Origin: Acidobacteriota bacterium
GTDB taxonomy: Bacteria > Acidobacteriota > Polarisedimenticolia > Polarisedimenticolales > Polarisedimenticolaceae
DNA length: 64,000 bases
Assembly: GCA_029861955.1 (NCBI GenBank)
Contig: JAOTYK010000012.1
Location: 1-64,000 of the forward strand
Reading direction: 5' to 3'
Shown here: one piece after another, positions 44,423-53,090 of the stretch
How positions within the stretch are numbered: position 1 is the first letter of the stretch
Layout: every line of letters begins with the position of its first letter
The notes under the pieces: model-generated
Told to the model about the DNA's origin: nothing
The model's database searches: none
What the model saw: only the letters and a program-made list of their open reading frames with translations
Translations under genes and position numbers: made by a program

Positions 44423-45294
44423 GCGGCACGTCCAGCCCGCGTTTTCGTCGAGTCCTCTTCGTGGCCAAGGTCGATTCGGATGGCCCGCGGATCGTCGACA
44501 ACATCGCCCGACGTCTCGAGCAGGAAGGGATCGCCGTCTGCTTCGAGTCTCAGACTGCTCACGCGATGGGGCGCGACGACGGGCTCCTGCCCAATGACCT
44601 TCCCGACGATCTGGATCTCGGCATCGTGGCCGGCGGAGACGGCACCCTGCTGGCGGCCGCACGCCTCGTGAGCGGTCGGGGGGTCCCGCTCCTGGGCATC
44701 AACCTCGGCAGCCTGGGCTTTCTGACGGAGATGCAGCCCGAAGAGGTGGACTCCGGCGTTCAGCAGGTGCTGGAAGGCCGTTACACCATCGAGCAGCGTC
44801 AGGCCCTGCGGGCCCAACACGTCCCCGAGGGAGGAATCTCCCGCGAGTATATCGTCCTCAACGATGCCGTGATCACCAAGAGTGCGCTATCGCGGATGAT
44901 CCAGATCGACGTTCGTGTCGACGGCAGCCGGGTCGCGGAGTACAGCAGCGACGGCCTGATCGTCGCGACACCGACCGGGTCGACGGCCTACAACCTCTCC
45001 GCAGGCGGCCCCATCCTCGACCCACGTATGAGTGCCTTCGTTGTCACGCCGATCTGCCCCCACGGCATGACGTTCCGTCCCCTCGTCGTCCCCGGGAACG
45101 CGGACGTCGAGATATCGCTACGAAGCTCCGGAGAGCAGGTCTACGCCACGCTGGACGGCCAGATCGGTTTTCCGCTCAACGACACGGACCGTCTCCTGAT
45201 CGACTGCGCGCCGGAACCGGTGCGGCTGGTCCGGGTCAACGACCGCGAGTTCTTCCAGGTCCTGCGACGCAAACTCCGCTGGGGGGAACGGTGA
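44419..45294 (+). CDS. nadK: NAD kinase
   Basis: The 291-residue enzyme phosphorylates NAD to NADP. It has the invariant GGDGTLLAAAR, INLGSLGFLTEM, LNDAVITKSALSRMI, the ATP/NAD site SDGLIVATPTGSTAYNLSAGG and CPHGMTFRPLVVP. The length is normal. The start and stop are both in 4-base overlaps (ATGA with tlyA, GTGA with the transporter), so it is the third of four tightly coupled genes. Confidence 0.96.
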   Translation: MSGTSSPRFRRVLFVAKVDSDGPRIVDNIARRLEQEGIAVCFESQTAHAMGRDDGLLPNDLPDDLDLGIVAGGDGTLLAAARLVSGRGVPLLGINLGSLGFLTEMQPEEVDSGVQQVLEGRYTIEQRQALRAQHVPEGGISREYIVLNDAVITKSALSRMIQIDVRVDGSRVAEYSSDGLIVATPTGSTAYNLSAGGPILDPRMSAFVVTPICPHGMTFRPLVVPGNADVEISLRSSGEQVYATLDGQIGFPLNDTDRLLIDCAPEPVRLVRVNDREFFQVLRRKLRWGER

Positions 45295-46589
45295 CGATCT
45301 CCACCCCACCCGGGGTGCGCAGACGAGAGGTCGTCGGTTATTGCTTCTACGATTTCGCCAATTCGTCGTTCACGACGATGATCTCGACGATCGCGTTCTC
45401 ACGTTACTTCCGGATCGCGGTCGTCGGTCCCAACTCAGAGAATGGCGACTTCTTGTGGAGCCTGGCCGCTGCCACCTCCTACCTTCTCGTCATCGTCAGC
45501 GGCCCCGTTCTTGGCGCCATCGCCGACGGCTCCGGAGCCAAGAAGAAGTTCCTCATCGGGTCGACGGTCCTGACCGTCCTGGCAACCGCGTCGCTCGCAC
45601 TGGCGGGCCCCGGCGATCTGTGGCTCGCATTCGGGCTGTTCGTCATCGCCTCATTCGGGTTCGAGAGCGGGTACATCTTCTACAACGCATTTCTTCCGGA
45701 GATCTCGACCCGGCAGAACATGAACCGAATCTCGGCGTGGAGTTGGGGCACGGGTTTCATCGGCGGTCTCCTGTCCGTGGTCGTCTGCCTGCCGCTCCTC
45801 AGCGGTGGCCTGACTTCAGCCGCAAGCGACGGGGCCGGCCTCAGTCTGGTGCCCGATGCGGTGCGGGGTCACCGGCTCTCCTTCCTCGTCGTAGCAGCCT
45901 TCTTCCTGGTGTTCTCCATCCCGACATTCCTGTTCCTCAAGGAGCGTTCGAGGGTCGCCACGAAGCGCTGGACCGGACTCGTGCGGACCGGCTTCGCCAG
46001 GGTCTGGCAGACGACCCTCGCGGTTCGGCAGCATCGAAACATCGCCCTGTTCGTCATGGCGGCGACGGTGTTCTACGGCGGGATCGAGGCCGTCATCAAA
46101 TTCAGCGCGATCTTCGCCACCGTCAGCTTCAACATCACCGGACAGGAACTCCAGCTCCTCTTCATCGTGGCGAACCTGGTGGCCGTCCCCAGCACGATCG
46201 GAGCCGGGTGGCTGGCGGACCGCGTCGGCAGCAAACGCGTCCTCATCGGCACCCTGTTCGTCTGGCTGGTGATCGTCTTCGTCGGCGCGGTCGTTCAGAG
46301 CAAGGTCGGTTTCTGGTTCCTGGCCTGCGGCGCCGCGTCGGGCATGGGCAGCACCCAGGCCGTCGCTCGCTCGATCATGGCGTCCATCAGCCCCGCCAAT
46401 CGTGAATCGGAGTTCTTCGGTTTCTACATCCTCGCGACCAAGGTCGGGGCGATCGTCGTCATCCTGCTCTTCGGCACCATCGCCTCCGGTACCGGCCAGC
46501 AACGGCTGGCGGTCCTCGGCCTGCTTCCCCTCTTTTTGGCTGGAATCCTGATTCTTCGTAGGGTTCAGGTCCCCCGCGAGGCCTCTTAG
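45291..46589 (+). CDS. MFS transporter of the UMF1/Atg22 type
   Basis: The 432-residue integral membrane protein has about 12 predicted helices. The N-terminal VVGYCFYDFANSSFTTMIST is the family signature of Atg22/UMF1-like transporters, and GPVLGAIADGSGAKKKFLIG is the MFS loop 2-3 motif. GAGWLADRVGSKRVLIG is the second-half equivalent. Yeast Atg22 exports amino acids from the vacuole; bacterial members have no established substrate. The GTG start overlaps the nadK stop. Confidence 0.88.
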   Translation: MTISTPPGVRRREVVGYCFYDFANSSFTTMISTIAFSRYFRIAVVGPNSENGDFLWSLAAATSYLLVIVSGPVLGAIADGSGAKKKFLIGSTVLTVLATASLALAGPGDLWLAFGLFVIASFGFESGYIFYNAFLPEISTRQNMNRISAWSWGTGFIGGLLSVVVCLPLLSGGLTSAASDGAGLSLVPDAVRGHRLSFLVVAAFFLVFSIPTFLFLKERSRVATKRWTGLVRTGFARVWQTTLAVRQHRNIALFVMAATVFYGGIEAVIKFSAIFATVSFNITGQELQLLFIVANLVAVPSTIGAGWLADRVGSKRVLIGTLFVWLVIVFVGAVVQSKVGFWFLACGAASGMGSTQAVARSIMASISPANRESEFFGFYILATKVGAIVVILLFGTIASGTGQQRLAVLGLLPLFLAGILILRRVQVPREAS

Positions 46590-46598
46590 ACCCCCACC

Positions 46599-46626
46599 TT
46601 GCCCGGACCGGCGACGGCCCTATATT
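46599..46626 (+). promoter_or_regulatory. Candidate promoter for the XRE regulator gene
   Basis: TTGCCC (46599-46604) and TATATT (46621-46626) are separated by 16 bases. The -10 box matches 5/6. The implied leader is ~55 bases and contains GGAGGGG near 46670, 11 bases before the ATG. Confidence 0.45.
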
Positions 46627-46688
46627 CGACCCCTGGGGTCCCCCGGTCGATCGAGGCCGGGTGCCGCTCCGGAGGGGTCGGGTTCACC

Positions 46689-47231
46689 ATGCGAGAACTG
46701 GACAAGAAGGCTATGGGACGCCGGATCCGTCAGATCCGATTGACGGCGGAGATGCGTCAGTGGGAGATCGCGCGTTTGCTGGGCACCACCCAATCGGCGA
46801 TCCACAAATACGAAAACGGCGTGGTGCCGGAGCCTCGCCGCCTGGTCGAGGTCGCCCGTATCGGCAACACGAGCGTCGAGTGGGTCCTGACCGGCCACCA
46901 TTGGGAAAATGGATCGGAGGACCAGCCCCGGATCACCCCCGAGCTCCTCGAGACCGCCTGCCTCCTGCGCGAGGTCGAGGCCGACGAGCGAGTCCGGCTA
47001 TCGGAAGCGCTGCGGATCATGCGAGAAGCGGCCCGTGCCGTCCAGGAGGAGATGGGCAGCGAAGACGCACAGTCCGCTGTACTCGCCGAGCAACTGGCCA
47101 CTCACTCGACGCAGACCGTGAAACTCCTGGAGGCGGCGTGTCGCATCCAGAAAGCCGTCCTCTCACAGGTCACCGAGGACGCGGAGCGTCGCCTGGAATC
47201 TCCCCACATCGCAGGCGGCGACGCGTCCTGA
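46689..47231 (+). CDS. XRE-family HTH transcriptional regulator
   Basis: The 180-residue protein has a Cro/CI-type helix-turn-helix at ~8-65 (MGRRIRQIRLTAEMRQWEIA, then LLGTTQSAIHKYENGVVPEP and TSVEWVLTG). The rest is helical, with Glu/Arg-rich segments but no recognised ligand domain. The start is ATG at 46689; the frame is open to 46599 without support. It ends one base from the convergent lysS gene. Its targets are unknown; a single-gene transcript behind its own promoter is likely. Confidence 0.8.
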   Translation: MRELDKKAMGRRIRQIRLTAEMRQWEIARLLGTTQSAIHKYENGVVPEPRRLVEVARIGNTSVEWVLTGHHWENGSEDQPRITPELLETACLLREVEADERVRLSEALRIMREAARAVQEEMGSEDAQSAVLAEQLATHSTQTVKLLEAACRIQKAVLSQVTEDAERRLESPHIAGGDAS

Positions 47232-47232
47232 C

Positions 47233-48759
47233 CTACGATCCCGGCGCGATCGAGGCCTCGCGAAACCGATCGACACAAAACGGGACGCCCAGCAAAGAGA
47301 CAAACCAGCCGGCCCGCGGGCCACGTGCCTTCCCCAGCAACGCGACATAGATCGACTGGAACAGGCGACCGGGCTTCACGCCCTCGAATCCGCCGGCCAC
47401 CTCGTAGATCACGTCGTGAATCCCATCCCCCTCGAGTTGATCCGTCAGCCGAACGGCCAGCTCACCGAGAAATCGCCGCTGATCGTCGTCGAGATCCGCC
47501 ACCGCCGACGGTAGCTCCTTCTGCACCTCGAACCGCATCTCCTCGGGACCGAACGCATCCAACCAGCGCTGGGCATAACCGAGACGGGTCGCTAGCGCGG
47601 AGTTGTCCACGTCGGCGAAACCGGTACGCCTGAGAATGGCGCCTGCGTTGTCGACATCGAAACCCGCGGCCTGCCCGACCACGATCAGATGCTTGAACGG
47701 CACCCCGACCGGCTCGAATCCCGCCGCTCGCGAGAGTTCAAGTGCACGCTCATCGCGATCCGCAGTCTCCGGATCGTCGACCTCGTCCACCCAGCGGAGG
47801 ATACCCATCCCGGGATCGAAATTGATTCGACGTCCGGGTCGATCCTTCACGATCATGTAACGCAATACCTCGGGGGGCACGACCTCCAGGATCTTTCCGA
47901 CCGAAAGGACGTTGCCCTTACTGGAGGACATGTCCCCGCCCCCCTTGAGTCGGATCCACTCGTACGGGATCGGAAACGGTGGCTCGAACCCGTAGATGTC
48001 TCGGACGATCTGAACTCCAGTGTCGTAGGAGCCTCCGCGGGTCGAGTGATCCTTCCCGAACGGCTCGACGGTGACGCCGAACATCGCCCAGCGTGCCGGC
48101 CAATCGACTCTCCAGGTCAGCTTCCCACCGCCTGCGATCGGCCGCTCCCCTTCACTGCCGCAAGGACAGCGGTAGGCGATTGTCTCTGCAGAGGTCGAGA
48201 AACCGGTAAGCTCCGTGCCCGCCATCCGTCCACAAGTCTCACAGATCGGATTAAAGGGGGACCACCCGTCGGCGAACTGCTTTCCGGTCTGCTGATGAAG
48301 GATCTCGACGATCCGGTCACGACCCTGAAGCGCCTTGAGGACGTAAGGCGTCATCCTCCCGGAGACATACATCTCGCTGGCACGTTCCAGCTGCACATCG
48401 ACCCGAAGACGCCCCAGCGCGGCCAGGAAGGGTTCCAGAAAGTGCTGCGCGTAATCGTCGTGCTCGCCGCAGGGACAGCGGATGTTGGACAACGGTTGGC
48501 CGACGAGCGGTTCGTAGGTCGCTTTGTCGAGGAAATCATAGACCCGACGAAGCGGGTCGTAGTCGTCGGCGACGTAGTTGAACGTCACATCGTCGCGACG
48601 CTCGCCGAGGACCCGATAGACGACGTCGGCCGTCAACACCTCTCGGACGTTGCCGATATGAATCTCGCCCGAAGGTGAAATACCGGTTGACAGAAACGGG
48701 CGTCGTCCCGTCTCTTCGATCTCTCCGGCGACAAGATCTGCCCAGTAACTGGATTCCAA
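47233..48759 (-). CDS. lysS: Lysyl-tRNA synthetase, class I (archaeal type)
   Basis: The 508-residue class I LysRS is unrelated to the class II enzyme of most bacteria. The HIGH-like motif is GEIHIGNVRE and the KMSKS-like motif is DMSSSKGNVLSVG. Zinc-binding Cys pairs appear as CPCGEHDD and CETCGR...CPCGSEGE. GKDHSTRGGSYD and PYEWIRLKGGG are characteristic of the family. Such enzymes occur in archaea, spirochaetes, alphaproteobacteria and scattered other phyla. The start is TTG at 48759, close behind a GGGGAAG site. It is convergent with the XRE gene and divergent from the HTH coiled-coil gene. Confidence 0.95.
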   Translation of the reverse strand: MESSYWADLVAGEIEETGRRPFLSTGISPSGEIHIGNVREVLTADVVYRVLGERRDDVTFNYVADDYDPLRRVYDFLDKATYEPLVGQPLSNIRCPCGEHDDYAQHFLEPFLAALGRLRVDVQLERASEMYVSGRMTPYVLKALQGRDRIVEILHQQTGKQFADGWSPFNPICETCGRMAGTELTGFSTSAETIAYRCPCGSEGERPIAGGGKLTWRVDWPARWAMFGVTVEPFGKDHSTRGGSYDTGVQIVRDIYGFEPPFPIPYEWIRLKGGGDMSSSKGNVLSVGKILEVVPPEVLRYMIVKDRPGRRINFDPGMGILRWVDEVDDPETADRDERALELSRAAGFEPVGVPFKHLIVVGQAAGFDVDNAGAILRRTGFADVDNSALATRLGYAQRWLDAFGPEEMRFEVQKELPSAVADLDDDQRRFLGELAVRLTDQLEGDGIHDVIYEVAGGFEGVKPGRLFQSIYVALLGKARGPRAGWFVSLLGVPFCVDRFREASIAPGS

Positions 48760-48838
48760 CTTCCCCGGCCCCCGTCAACATCGTTCGCACGAAGGATAGC
48801 CCGTGGCCCTCGAGCGTCGCAATCCGAATTACACAATC

Positions 48839-48868
48839 TTGTTTCGTATGGGAGCCGTATGGTAGAAG
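48839..48868 (+). promoter_or_regulatory. Possible promoter for the HTH coiled-coil gene
   Basis: TTGTTT (48839-48844) and TAGAAG (48863-48868) are 18 bases apart in the 145-base divergent gap between lysS and the HTH gene. Both boxes are only moderate matches. Confidence 0.3.
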
Positions 48869-48904
48869 AGCGGTGTACGCCGTGATCCGCAGAAAGAGGG
48901 AACC

Positions 48905-49576
48905 ATGCAAAGCATGACGTTGCGCGAAGCTGCCGAACAGACCTCGCGCTCGGTCACGACCCTCCGGCGCTATATCCGAAGCGGCCGACTTCACGCAGAG
49001 AAACGGTACGGACGATTCGGGCCCGAGTATTTCGTCTCGGAGCACGACCTCTCTGAAGCCGGGCTGGAACTGGGAACCGTGCGTGACGCGGAGACGCCGC
49101 CTACGCCTCAGGCCGACAAACCCGGTGCCCTCGCCACACGGTCCACGGCCGGCCTTCAGGTCCACGAGGAGGCGGTTCCACGAAGCCTCTTCGAGACCCT
49201 GCAGATGAAGCACGAACAACTCCTGGTTCAGTACGGGATGGTTCGGGCCGGTGGGCTGAGGTACATGGAGCTCAGCAGCGAGCTGGAAGCCATCCAGGGA
49301 CAACTGGAGGAGTCTCTCAGCGAGCGACAACGCTTGGCGGAGCAGCATAGGCGGAAGGACGCCGAGCTGCGTCAGGGACGCCTCAAGCTGGAGTCGGCCC
49401 AGTTGGAGCTGGCCGCCGCCCGCGAGAAGATTCAGGCGATGGAGATGCTCACACGGAATTCTGCGACCAGCGAGAGTATTGAGGAGCAATTCAGCAGCGT
49501 GATGGAGCGATCTCGCCGGATTCGAGAACTGGACGCCCCTCGCCCCCGATCCCCCGAGGCCGATTCGGACCACTGA
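48905..49576 (+). CDS. MerR/excisionase-type HTH protein with coiled-coil tail
   Basis: The 223-residue protein has a short winged-helix DNA-binding domain at 1-55 (MTLREAAEQTSRSVTTLRRY, IRSGRLHAEKRYGRFGPEYF) of the MerR/HTH_17 type. A flexible Pro/Thr-rich linker follows, then a long coiled coil from ~95 to ~195 (LSSELEAIQGQLEESLSERQ, RQGRLKLESAQLELAAAREK). No effector domain is present, so it may dimerise through the coil and act as a structural or regulatory DNA-binding protein. An AGAGGGAA site precedes the ATG. I do not recognise a named family beyond the HTH. Confidence 0.75.
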   Translation: MQSMTLREAAEQTSRSVTTLRRYIRSGRLHAEKRYGRFGPEYFVSEHDLSEAGLELGTVRDAETPPTPQADKPGALATRSTAGLQVHEEAVPRSLFETLQMKHEQLLVQYGMVRAGGLRYMELSSELEAIQGQLEESLSERQRLAEQHRRKDAELRQGRLKLESAQLELAAAREKIQAMEMLTRNSATSESIEEQFSSVMERSRRIRELDAPRPRSPEADSDH

Positions 49577-49601
49577 CGATCGTCACGCGTTTCTCCCCCC
49601 T

Positions 49602-49619
49602 TGCGGCTCATTTGCCGCA
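49602..49619 (+). terminator. Small hairpin after the HTH gene
   Basis: TGCGGC (49602-49607) pairs with GCCGCA (49614-49619) around a 6-base loop. No U tract follows, so terminator function is uncertain. It lies between the HTH gene and the next promoter. Confidence 0.3.
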
Positions 49620-49647
49620 GTCCTGGTGGGATTCTGCCCTCCACAAG

Positions 49648-49676
49648 TTGACGTACGATGATGGGTCGAGTATTTT
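49648..49676 (+). promoter_or_regulatory. Near-consensus promoter for the lipoprotein gene
   Basis: TTGACG (49648-49653) and TATTTT (49671-49676) are exactly 17 bases apart (5/6 and 4/6 matches). A start near 49683 leaves ~25 bases of leader containing GAGGAGG. This is among the strongest promoters in the window. Confidence 0.7.
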
Positions 49677-49708
49677 TACGGCCGTTTTCCTAATGAGGAG
49701 GTTTGTCG

Positions 49709-50572
49709 ATGCTGCGCGTACTCGCCACGGTAGGCGTGTTGCTGGTCTTGTCCGTCTTTACCATCGGCTGCGACTCGACCCAACCCATTGGTGCAGGACC
49801 CGTCACGTACGAGGTTCAGATGAGCGCCGTCAATGTCATCGGTTTTCTCGGTGGACAGGGCATTCGCTCTTACCGCGTGTGGGAGATGTACGAAGACAAC
49901 GACAACAACGGCCAACCCGACGACATCGACATGGATGGCGTTCCGGATCTCTTCAACTTCTGCCGCGACCTGTTGGCCAGTGACACGAGTCACGTGAACC
50001 CGACGTCGGTTCCCTGGAGCTATACCGTCGAGATCAGCGTCATCCCCGCCGGGACCACCGGCGAGGTCATCGTCTCGTCCCCGGCGGGTCTTACCGACGA
50101 CCCGCTGATCAACCTCAGCCGATACGACAACAGTTCTCGGCCCCTGGTGCTGGGCACCAGCCAGCCGACCGTCATGATCGACGATGGCGGCATGATGCGG
50201 ACGTTCCGCTTCCGGGATCCGCTCAAACTTTCGCAGGCTCACACGCGGGTGGCTCGCTCCACCTCCAATCCTCTCAGCGACTTCGATCCGATGACCTACG
50301 GTCTCGGTAACGGACTATGTTCCGCCATCGACCCGGGCCCGACCGTTGTCGACGGACAAGAGAACTTCCTGGTCGACCTCTCTCCGGGCGACACCATCAT
50401 CGTGCGCGCCCGCCGCGGTGCCGGAGCCCCGATGGGGATCGAGACCAACGGACGCGAGGCCAACCTTTCAGGCACTCTCTCGCAGGACGGGTTGACGGTG
50501 TCGGTGATCGGCTCCGCATCCAGCGACGCGGTGACGGGTGCCGGATTCAGTTTCTCGTTTACCGCAAGATAG
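49709..50572 (+). CDS. Secreted lipoprotein of unknown function with Asp-rich loop
   Basis: The 287-residue protein starts with a lipoprotein signal (MLRVLATVGVLLVLSVFTIGC, Cys21), so it is anchored in a membrane. Residues ~66-85 are DNDNNGQPDDIDMDGVPD, an Asp/Asn-rich stretch like the calcium-binding loops of thrombospondin type 3 or dockerin repeats. The remainder is beta-rich with Thr/Ser/Gly (VEISVIPAGTTGEVIVSSPA, DLSPGDTIIVRARRG) and suggests a beta-sandwich. A strong GAGGAGG site and the promoter at 49648 indicate high expression. No family is recognised. The next gene encodes an outer-membrane protein candidate 59 bases downstream. Confidence 0.75.
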   Translation: MLRVLATVGVLLVLSVFTIGCDSTQPIGAGPVTYEVQMSAVNVIGFLGGQGIRSYRVWEMYEDNDNNGQPDDIDMDGVPDLFNFCRDLLASDTSHVNPTSVPWSYTVEISVIPAGTTGEVIVSSPAGLTDDPLINLSRYDNSSRPLVLGTSQPTVMIDDGGMMRTFRFRDPLKLSQAHTRVARSTSNPLSDFDPMTYGLGNGLCSAIDPGPTVVDGQENFLVDLSPGDTIIVRARRGAGAPMGIETNGREANLSGTLSQDGLTVSVIGSASSDAVTGAGFSFSFTAR

Positions 50573-50631
50573 ACACGAGAAGAACGGACATAGGCTCCCT
50601 TCCCATACGTTAGACGTCGAGGATTGTTCGC

Positions 50632-51822
50632 ATGCCAAAACTGACCGGTTACGCCCTACTGACGCTCATGATCGTGTTCTTCGTGGTCGGCTCGGCATTC
50701 GCCCAGGAGGCGGAGGGTGACGACGATGGATCCCTCTTCAAGTACATTGCAGAGATCGAAATCTGGGTCGCCCAACCAACGGGACTCGACTACTCCCCGG
50801 CAACCGTCTTCGATGCGACGAACCCGTTCTTTGAGGTCTATCAGCGCCCCACGCACGGGACCAGCGAATCGTTTCGTTATGCCGGTGGCCTGGAGTTCAG
50901 GCGAGATGCCGGCGCGCTCATGCTCTCCTACCTGGAGCATCGGGACGAGGACGTCCTCCTCGGCGAGTCGTCTCCCGGCAACTACATCTTCACCACCAGC
51001 ATGGCCAGCCCGTTACTCGCGGGCCTGAACGACGACGGCCTCGCGGACGGCTACGATTCGCAATTCGACACGACGCTTCGCGACCTCCGTATCAACTACA
51101 AGCGTGCCGCGTTCGAGACCAACCGTGTCAACGGCAGTTGGTGGGTCGGCGTGCGTCGGGTTGCGCATCGTCGAATTGCCAATGCGAGCTACTACGCCAT
51201 CGTGGACGGCCTGCCGCCGCTGATTCCGCCGCTCGTCACCTTTCCGCGGCCGGACCTGGACCCGCGTCCGGATGTGGTCGACACGGCCTCGCGCTACAGC
51301 GGGCGCGGTCTCGAAATGGGAATGGAGTTCGAAACCGCGATGCTCAAGAGCAAGAAGCTGAAGCTGCGCGCGAGCGTCGGCATGGCATTCCTTCGCGGAA
51401 AGGTCCGGAGCGAGTACACCTCCATCTCCCATGCCTTTACCTTCCAGGACCCCCTGACGGGTGTGACGACCGTGATGGAGCCCCCGTACGACCTGTTTGG
51501 AGAGATCATCCAGGTTAGCGCCGGCGGCGCGCTGGGACCGGCCGTCGACTTCATCGACCAGATCACGGTCGTCGATAGCTTCCTCGACGAGAAGCGGTCG
51601 TTATCCGGCTCGGTCATCGACACCGAGGTCTCGCTGAACTACCAGATCCACAAGACGGTCGAATTTTACGGCGGATTCCGAGGCAGCTCCTACAGCAACG
51701 TGGGCATCGAGAGTCGTCGCGAAGTGGCGCAGATCGGCAACCAACTTCTCAGTTCCATCGCCAGCGAAGAGCAGTCGGCGGAATACGAGGGGTTCTTCGG
51801 CGGCGTCCGCTTCCACTTCTAG
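50632..51822 (+). CDS. Outer-membrane beta-barrel protein candidate
   Basis: The 396-residue protein has a signal peptide (TLMIVFFVVGSAFA, cleavage before QEAE). It has alternating amphipathic strands (FRYAGGLEFRRDAGALMLSY, RGLEMGMEFETAMLKSKKLK, VEFYGGFRGSSYSNVG) and ends in VRFHF, the terminal aromatic signature of BAM-assembled barrels. It is probably a 10-14-strand barrel, but the count is not certain. It follows the lipoprotein gene, likely in one operon; the pair may form an envelope complex. No homologue is recognised. Confidence 0.7.
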   Translation: MPKLTGYALLTLMIVFFVVGSAFAQEAEGDDDGSLFKYIAEIEIWVAQPTGLDYSPATVFDATNPFFEVYQRPTHGTSESFRYAGGLEFRRDAGALMLSYLEHRDEDVLLGESSPGNYIFTTSMASPLLAGLNDDGLADGYDSQFDTTLRDLRINYKRAAFETNRVNGSWWVGVRRVAHRRIANASYYAIVDGLPPLIPPLVTFPRPDLDPRPDVVDTASRYSGRGLEMGMEFETAMLKSKKLKLRASVGMAFLRGKVRSEYTSISHAFTFQDPLTGVTTVMEPPYDLFGEIIQVSAGGALGPAVDFIDQITVVDSFLDEKRSLSGSVIDTEVSLNYQIHKTVEFYGGFRGSSYSNVGIESRREVAQIGNQLLSSIASEEQSAEYEGFFGGVRFHF

Positions 51823-51847
51823 AACGACGCCCCTTCCGAGAACCATC

Positions 51848-53029
51848 GTGGACGACGGCAGCATCCAGAAGCGTATCCACGAGACCCTCATGGGGCTAAG
51901 GCCTCAGGGGTTCGGACGAAGCGTCCTGGACCTCGGGATCGTCTCCGATCTGGCCTTCGCCGACGGCTGTCTGCGGTTAAGACTCCAGCTTCCGGCCGAC
52001 GGCAGCATGACGTCGCTCAAGACGACGCTCCGTGACGCGCTCCTTGAACTCGACGGCGTCGAACGGGTCGAGTGGACCGGAGAATCGTCGGCCCCGGGCG
52101 GGGCGTCGTCCCTCCCGATGGCGTCCTCCCCGCCGCCCCCCACTCGCTCCGCACCGGCCGCCGGTGGACTGGACCCTCGCCTCGTGCCGGGTATCGACCG
52201 GATCGTCGCCGTCGCCTCCGGCAAGGGAGGCGTCGGGAAATCCACCGTCGCCGTCAATCTGGCCGTCAGCCTGGCCCGACTTGGCCTGCGGGTGGGGCTG
52301 CTGGATGCCGACGTCTACGGCCCGTCGATCCCGATCATGCTGGGAGCCCGGAACCGTGAACCTCGACTCGCCGAGGACGGACGGCGGATCCTGCCGTTCG
52401 ATAGGCTGGGAATCCGTTTCATGTCGCTGGGCTTCATGGTCGACCCCGAGGCCGCGGTCATCTGGCGCGGCCCGATGGTCATGAAGGCCCTCGAGCAGCT
52501 TCTCAGAGACGTGGTCTGGGGCGATCTCGACCTCCTCCTGGTCGACATGCCTCCCGGAACCGGAGACGCTCAGCTCACGATGTCCCAGCGTGTGGCCCTG
52601 GCCGGCGCCGTCATCGTCACGACCCCTCAGGACGTCGCCCTTGCCGATGCCATCAAGGGGATCGCGATGTTCGAGAAGGTCAACGTGCCGATCCTCGGCC
52701 TCGTCGAGAACATGAGCTTCTTCGAGTGCCCTGCCTGTCATGAGCGAAGCGAGATCTTCGGGCACGGCGGCGGCCGTGCCCAGGCGGAAAAGCGCGGAAT
52801 CCCTTTTCTCGGCGAAATACCACTCCATGCCGCGATTCGCGAGTCCGGCGACGCGGGGTCACCCGTCGCGGCCGATTCGGACGAGAGCCCTCAGCGATCG
52901 GCGTTCGAACGGATCGCCATGGGCCTGAAGACGCCCCTCGGCATCGAGAGCGGCGACGAGGAAACCTCGGCGACCCGAGGCCCCGGCCTCCTCGAGCGAT
53001 TCAAGAGCGGCTGGACCCCGAAGTCCTGA
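51848..53029 (+). CDS. mrp: Mrp/NBP35-family iron-sulfur cluster carrier ATPase
   Basis: The 393-residue protein has an N-terminal MIP18/DUF59 domain (1-~80), a Pro/Ser linker, and a deviant Walker A ATPase (ASGKGGVGKSTVAVNL, from ~123). It carries the CxxC pair in SFFECPACHERSEIFG that binds a bridging [4Fe-4S] cluster between two subunits. VDMPPGTGDAQLTMSQ is the Mrp signature. The start is GTG at 51848, 25 bases after the barrel gene. The C-terminal ~30 residues are variable. Confidence 0.95.
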   Translation: MDDGSIQKRIHETLMGLRPQGFGRSVLDLGIVSDLAFADGCLRLRLQLPADGSMTSLKTTLRDALLELDGVERVEWTGESSAPGGASSLPMASSPPPPTRSAPAAGGLDPRLVPGIDRIVAVASGKGGVGKSTVAVNLAVSLARLGLRVGLLDADVYGPSIPIMLGARNREPRLAEDGRRILPFDRLGIRFMSLGFMVDPEAAVIWRGPMVMKALEQLLRDVVWGDLDLLLVDMPPGTGDAQLTMSQRVALAGAVIVTTPQDVALADAIKGIAMFEKVNVPILGLVENMSFFECPACHERSEIFGHGGGRAQAEKRGIPFLGEIPLHAAIRESGDAGSPVAADSDESPQRSAFERIAMGLKTPLGIESGDEETSATRGPGLLERFKSGWTPKS

Positions 53030-53090
53030 ACGTGGCTGTCACCCGGCCCCGACGGTATAGTCTCTGGGTCTTCCAGATAGGGCAGAACCG

